Origin: Chara braunii
Taxonomy: Eukaryota; Streptophyta; Charophyceae; Charales; Characeae
DNA length: 20,995 bases
Reading direction: 5' to 3'
Assembly (NCBI GenBank): GCA_003427395.1
Contig: BFEA01000738.1
Span: forward strand, 403,085-424,079
Under the pieces are notes generated by a model. The model was given only the letters and a program-made list of their open reading frames with translations, did no database searches and was not told the DNA's origin. Below are positions 19,449 to 20,995 of the stretch, piece by piece. How positions within the stretch are numbered: the stretch's first letter is position 1; every line of letters starts with the position of its first letter. The position numbers and the translations under genes were made by a program.

Positions 19449-19693
19449 ACTGGTATCTCGGCGGGGATACGCCCACCGAAGGGAGGTGACAGCTCCCATA
19501 AGGTGTAGGTATGTCGTGCCTCGCGTAGGCCCTATCCTGTCGTAGGGGCTCGCGAGAGGTATGGCTGGCGCACTCAGCCGGAGAGGCTTGCAGAAGCTCC
19601 GTGTATATTGCGACGAAGGGTTTAAACCCACTCCTGCGTGACGCGGCCGGAAGGGTCCCGCGCTGCCCTGGTGCGGTGTCGGACCGATGCGCT
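19449..19693 (+). repeat. Second copy of the LTR 3' segment
   Basis: It is about 94% identical to 1-244 (15 substitutions, one extra base), in the same orientation. After GCGCT the two copies diverge at once: the first continues to the tRNA-Asp primer site, while this one reads AAACGGCGCGC with no recognisable primer site. Loss of homology exactly at the LTR end fits a 3' LTR followed by flanking DNA, a solo LTR, or a 5' LTR of a rearranged element. Confidence 0.8.
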
Positions 19694-19711
19694 AAACGGC
19701 GCGCTTTCATT

Positions 19712-19855
19712 ACGAGAGAGATATCAGCAGATGAATCAGTACCTCGATCTTTCTGTCTCTCCTGCCAAACCACTGCTCACGCAACGAGAGAGATATTAGC
19801 AGATGAATCAAGACCTAGATCTTTCTGTCTCTCTTGCCTGACTACTGCTCACGCA
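19712..19855 (+). repeat. 72-bp tandem duplication
   Basis: Two 72-bp units (19712-19783 and 19784-19855) are about 90% identical. The period is divisible by three. In the frame open from 19601 to 19879 each encodes a 24-residue unit ending in FCLSC(Q/L)TTAHA, a CX2CX4H pattern lacking the last Cys of a zinc knuckle. That ORF starts inside the LTR, so coding status is doubtful. Confidence 0.75.
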
Positions 19856-20127
19856 AAGCGCTATGATCGCACTAATTAGGCGAGAGGGTGAAGCAACGAT
19901 CATTGATGTTCCCAACCTAATGCAGGAAATGGCGGAACTAACTCGGTTAGAAATCACAACAAGCACCAATGACCCCGAGACCGACGTTGAAGCAAAAGAA
20001 ACNGAGATGATCATCCCGTCCGAGTCACAAATGCTCGTCACCGTTTTTTCGATCCGAACTAGTAGCTCTATGTTCTCCAGTGTGGACGACAAACGACCAC
20101 TAGGGTTGGATTGGATCAATATACAAC

Positions 20128-20995
20128 TTGACTTTTTTTTTCCGACCAACGATCACCTTACCCGGTCACGTTCCACGAGAGATCCACAAGTCCNTAATTG
20201 ATGTATTGCATGGATATGTTGTGGTATTAAGTGTACACGATAATGATATTGGGTTGTCAAACGTGATCGAACACGCAATCCTCACCGGGGATCATCCACT
20301 GATTAGTTGCACTCCCTATCGGTACTCGTCAGCCCAACGATTGGACACGTTCCAGAGAATAAAGGAGTTCGAAGTTAATGGATGGATTGAGCCCGCCATC
20401 GGACCTTGGTCGTTCCCTATGGTCATCATACCCAAAAAGGCGGGAGGAATTCGTATATGCATTGATTACCGAAAGTTGAATGACATGACGATTAAGGATG
20501 TATATCCCCTCCCCCGAATTGATGAGTTGTTGGATGCAATTGGGTGTGCTCGATTTTTCAACAAATTTGATGTCTGCCATAGATTCCACCATCTCCTTGT
20601 TCAAAAGGAAGATCGTCCGAAAACGGCCTTCGTCCTTTTCGAAGGGATTTGGCAATGGATTCGATGCCCAATGAGAACTTGCAATGCCCAAATCAAGTCT
20701 CAGCGCGCGATGAATGTCGCTTTCCAGAACTTCGTGCGAAAAATGTGGTTGGCGCAGAGCATTATTAATTACTGTGTCATTATATGTATGGATGATATTC
20801 TTGTATATTCGAGTACCTACAGAGAGCATGTGCAACACATTGAATGGACATTGCACGCATTGTAGGACACTGGATTCAAGGTGGCTCTCGAGAAGTGCCA
20901 ATTTTTCCGCACGAAGATCTCCTTCCTTGGCCACGTGGTCATGGACAAGGGTTTGCAGCCAGAGCGTCAGAAGGTGGCAACCGTGAAGGACGGAC
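20128..20995 (+). pseudogene. pol: Reverse transcriptase of a second Ty3/gypsy element, decayed and cut by the window end
   Basis: Frame 1 shows the gypsy order: IEHAILTGDHP, FPMVIIPKKAGGIRICIDYRKLN, YPLPRIDELLDAIG, FFNKFDV (catalytic Asp at 20569), then ICMDDILVYS, then KVALEKCQFFRTKISFLGHVV after TAG 20863. The active box reads CMDD (20785-20796) instead of the usual Y(V/L/I)DD. The segment that normally reads MPFGLxNAP is unrecognisable (CPMRTCNAQ), so the enzyme would be inactive. The element differs from the first one, whose motifs are YIDD and APQGWTN. The chain starts just after a T9 run at 20133-20141. An ORF at 19863-20201 in another frame may be an eroded upstream part (it contains LGLDWI), but I cannot assign it. 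The N at 20194 falls in a Leu codon. Confidence 0.88.

Overview
The window looks like repeat-rich nuclear DNA of a eukaryote, most likely a streptophyte (charophyte) green alga such as Chara. The support is a plant-type Ty3/gypsy retrotransposon primed by tRNA-Asp, splice-like polypyrimidine/CAG signals, long non-coding stretches, and protein families that I recall as abundant among Chara predicted proteins. That last point is memory, not a search. No host gene is recognisable. Two sites where exactly 95 bp is duplicated around a single N show that this is a draft short-read scaffold.

Layout. 1-244 is the 3' part of a long terminal repeat (LTR) cut by the window edge. A perfect 18-nt tRNA-Asp primer binding site follows at 252-269. 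From 593 to 7151 there is one decayed gag-pol: Gag capsid, Gly/Gln-rich tail with a damaged zinc knuckle, aspartic protease, reverse transcriptase (YIDD), RNase H, and integrase with a complete DD35E triad and GPY motif. It is broken by at least ten in-frame stops of all three kinds and three frameshifts. Only 166 bp after integrase, 7318-9935 encodes a second, unrelated Gag-like protein with an intact CCHC zinc knuckle, also broken by stops. Both reading frames start about 22-26 nt after a splice-acceptor-like signal, which suggests that the downstream ORF was once made from a spliced subgenomic RNA.

9936-19448 has no convincing gene. It contains short repeats, a cytosine-poor CTG/TGY-rich tract (15240-15770), several strong inverted repeats, and the most unusual feature of the window: at least eleven stem-loops between 16458 and 17490. 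All lie on the same strand and share an 11-nt loop (consensus CTRTAAGTTYA, with TAAGTT invariant), while their stems differ in sequence yet still pair.

19449-19693 is a second copy (about 94% identical) of the LTR segment at the window start. Either this is one giant element of more than 19 kb or there are two related insertions. It is followed by a 72-bp tandem duplication and, to the window end, a decayed reverse transcriptase from a different Ty3/gypsy element that runs off the edge.

Functionally this is a graveyard of retroelements. Nothing here looks able to move on its own. The points of interest are the gag-pol-gag2 organisation and the conserved-loop hairpin array.
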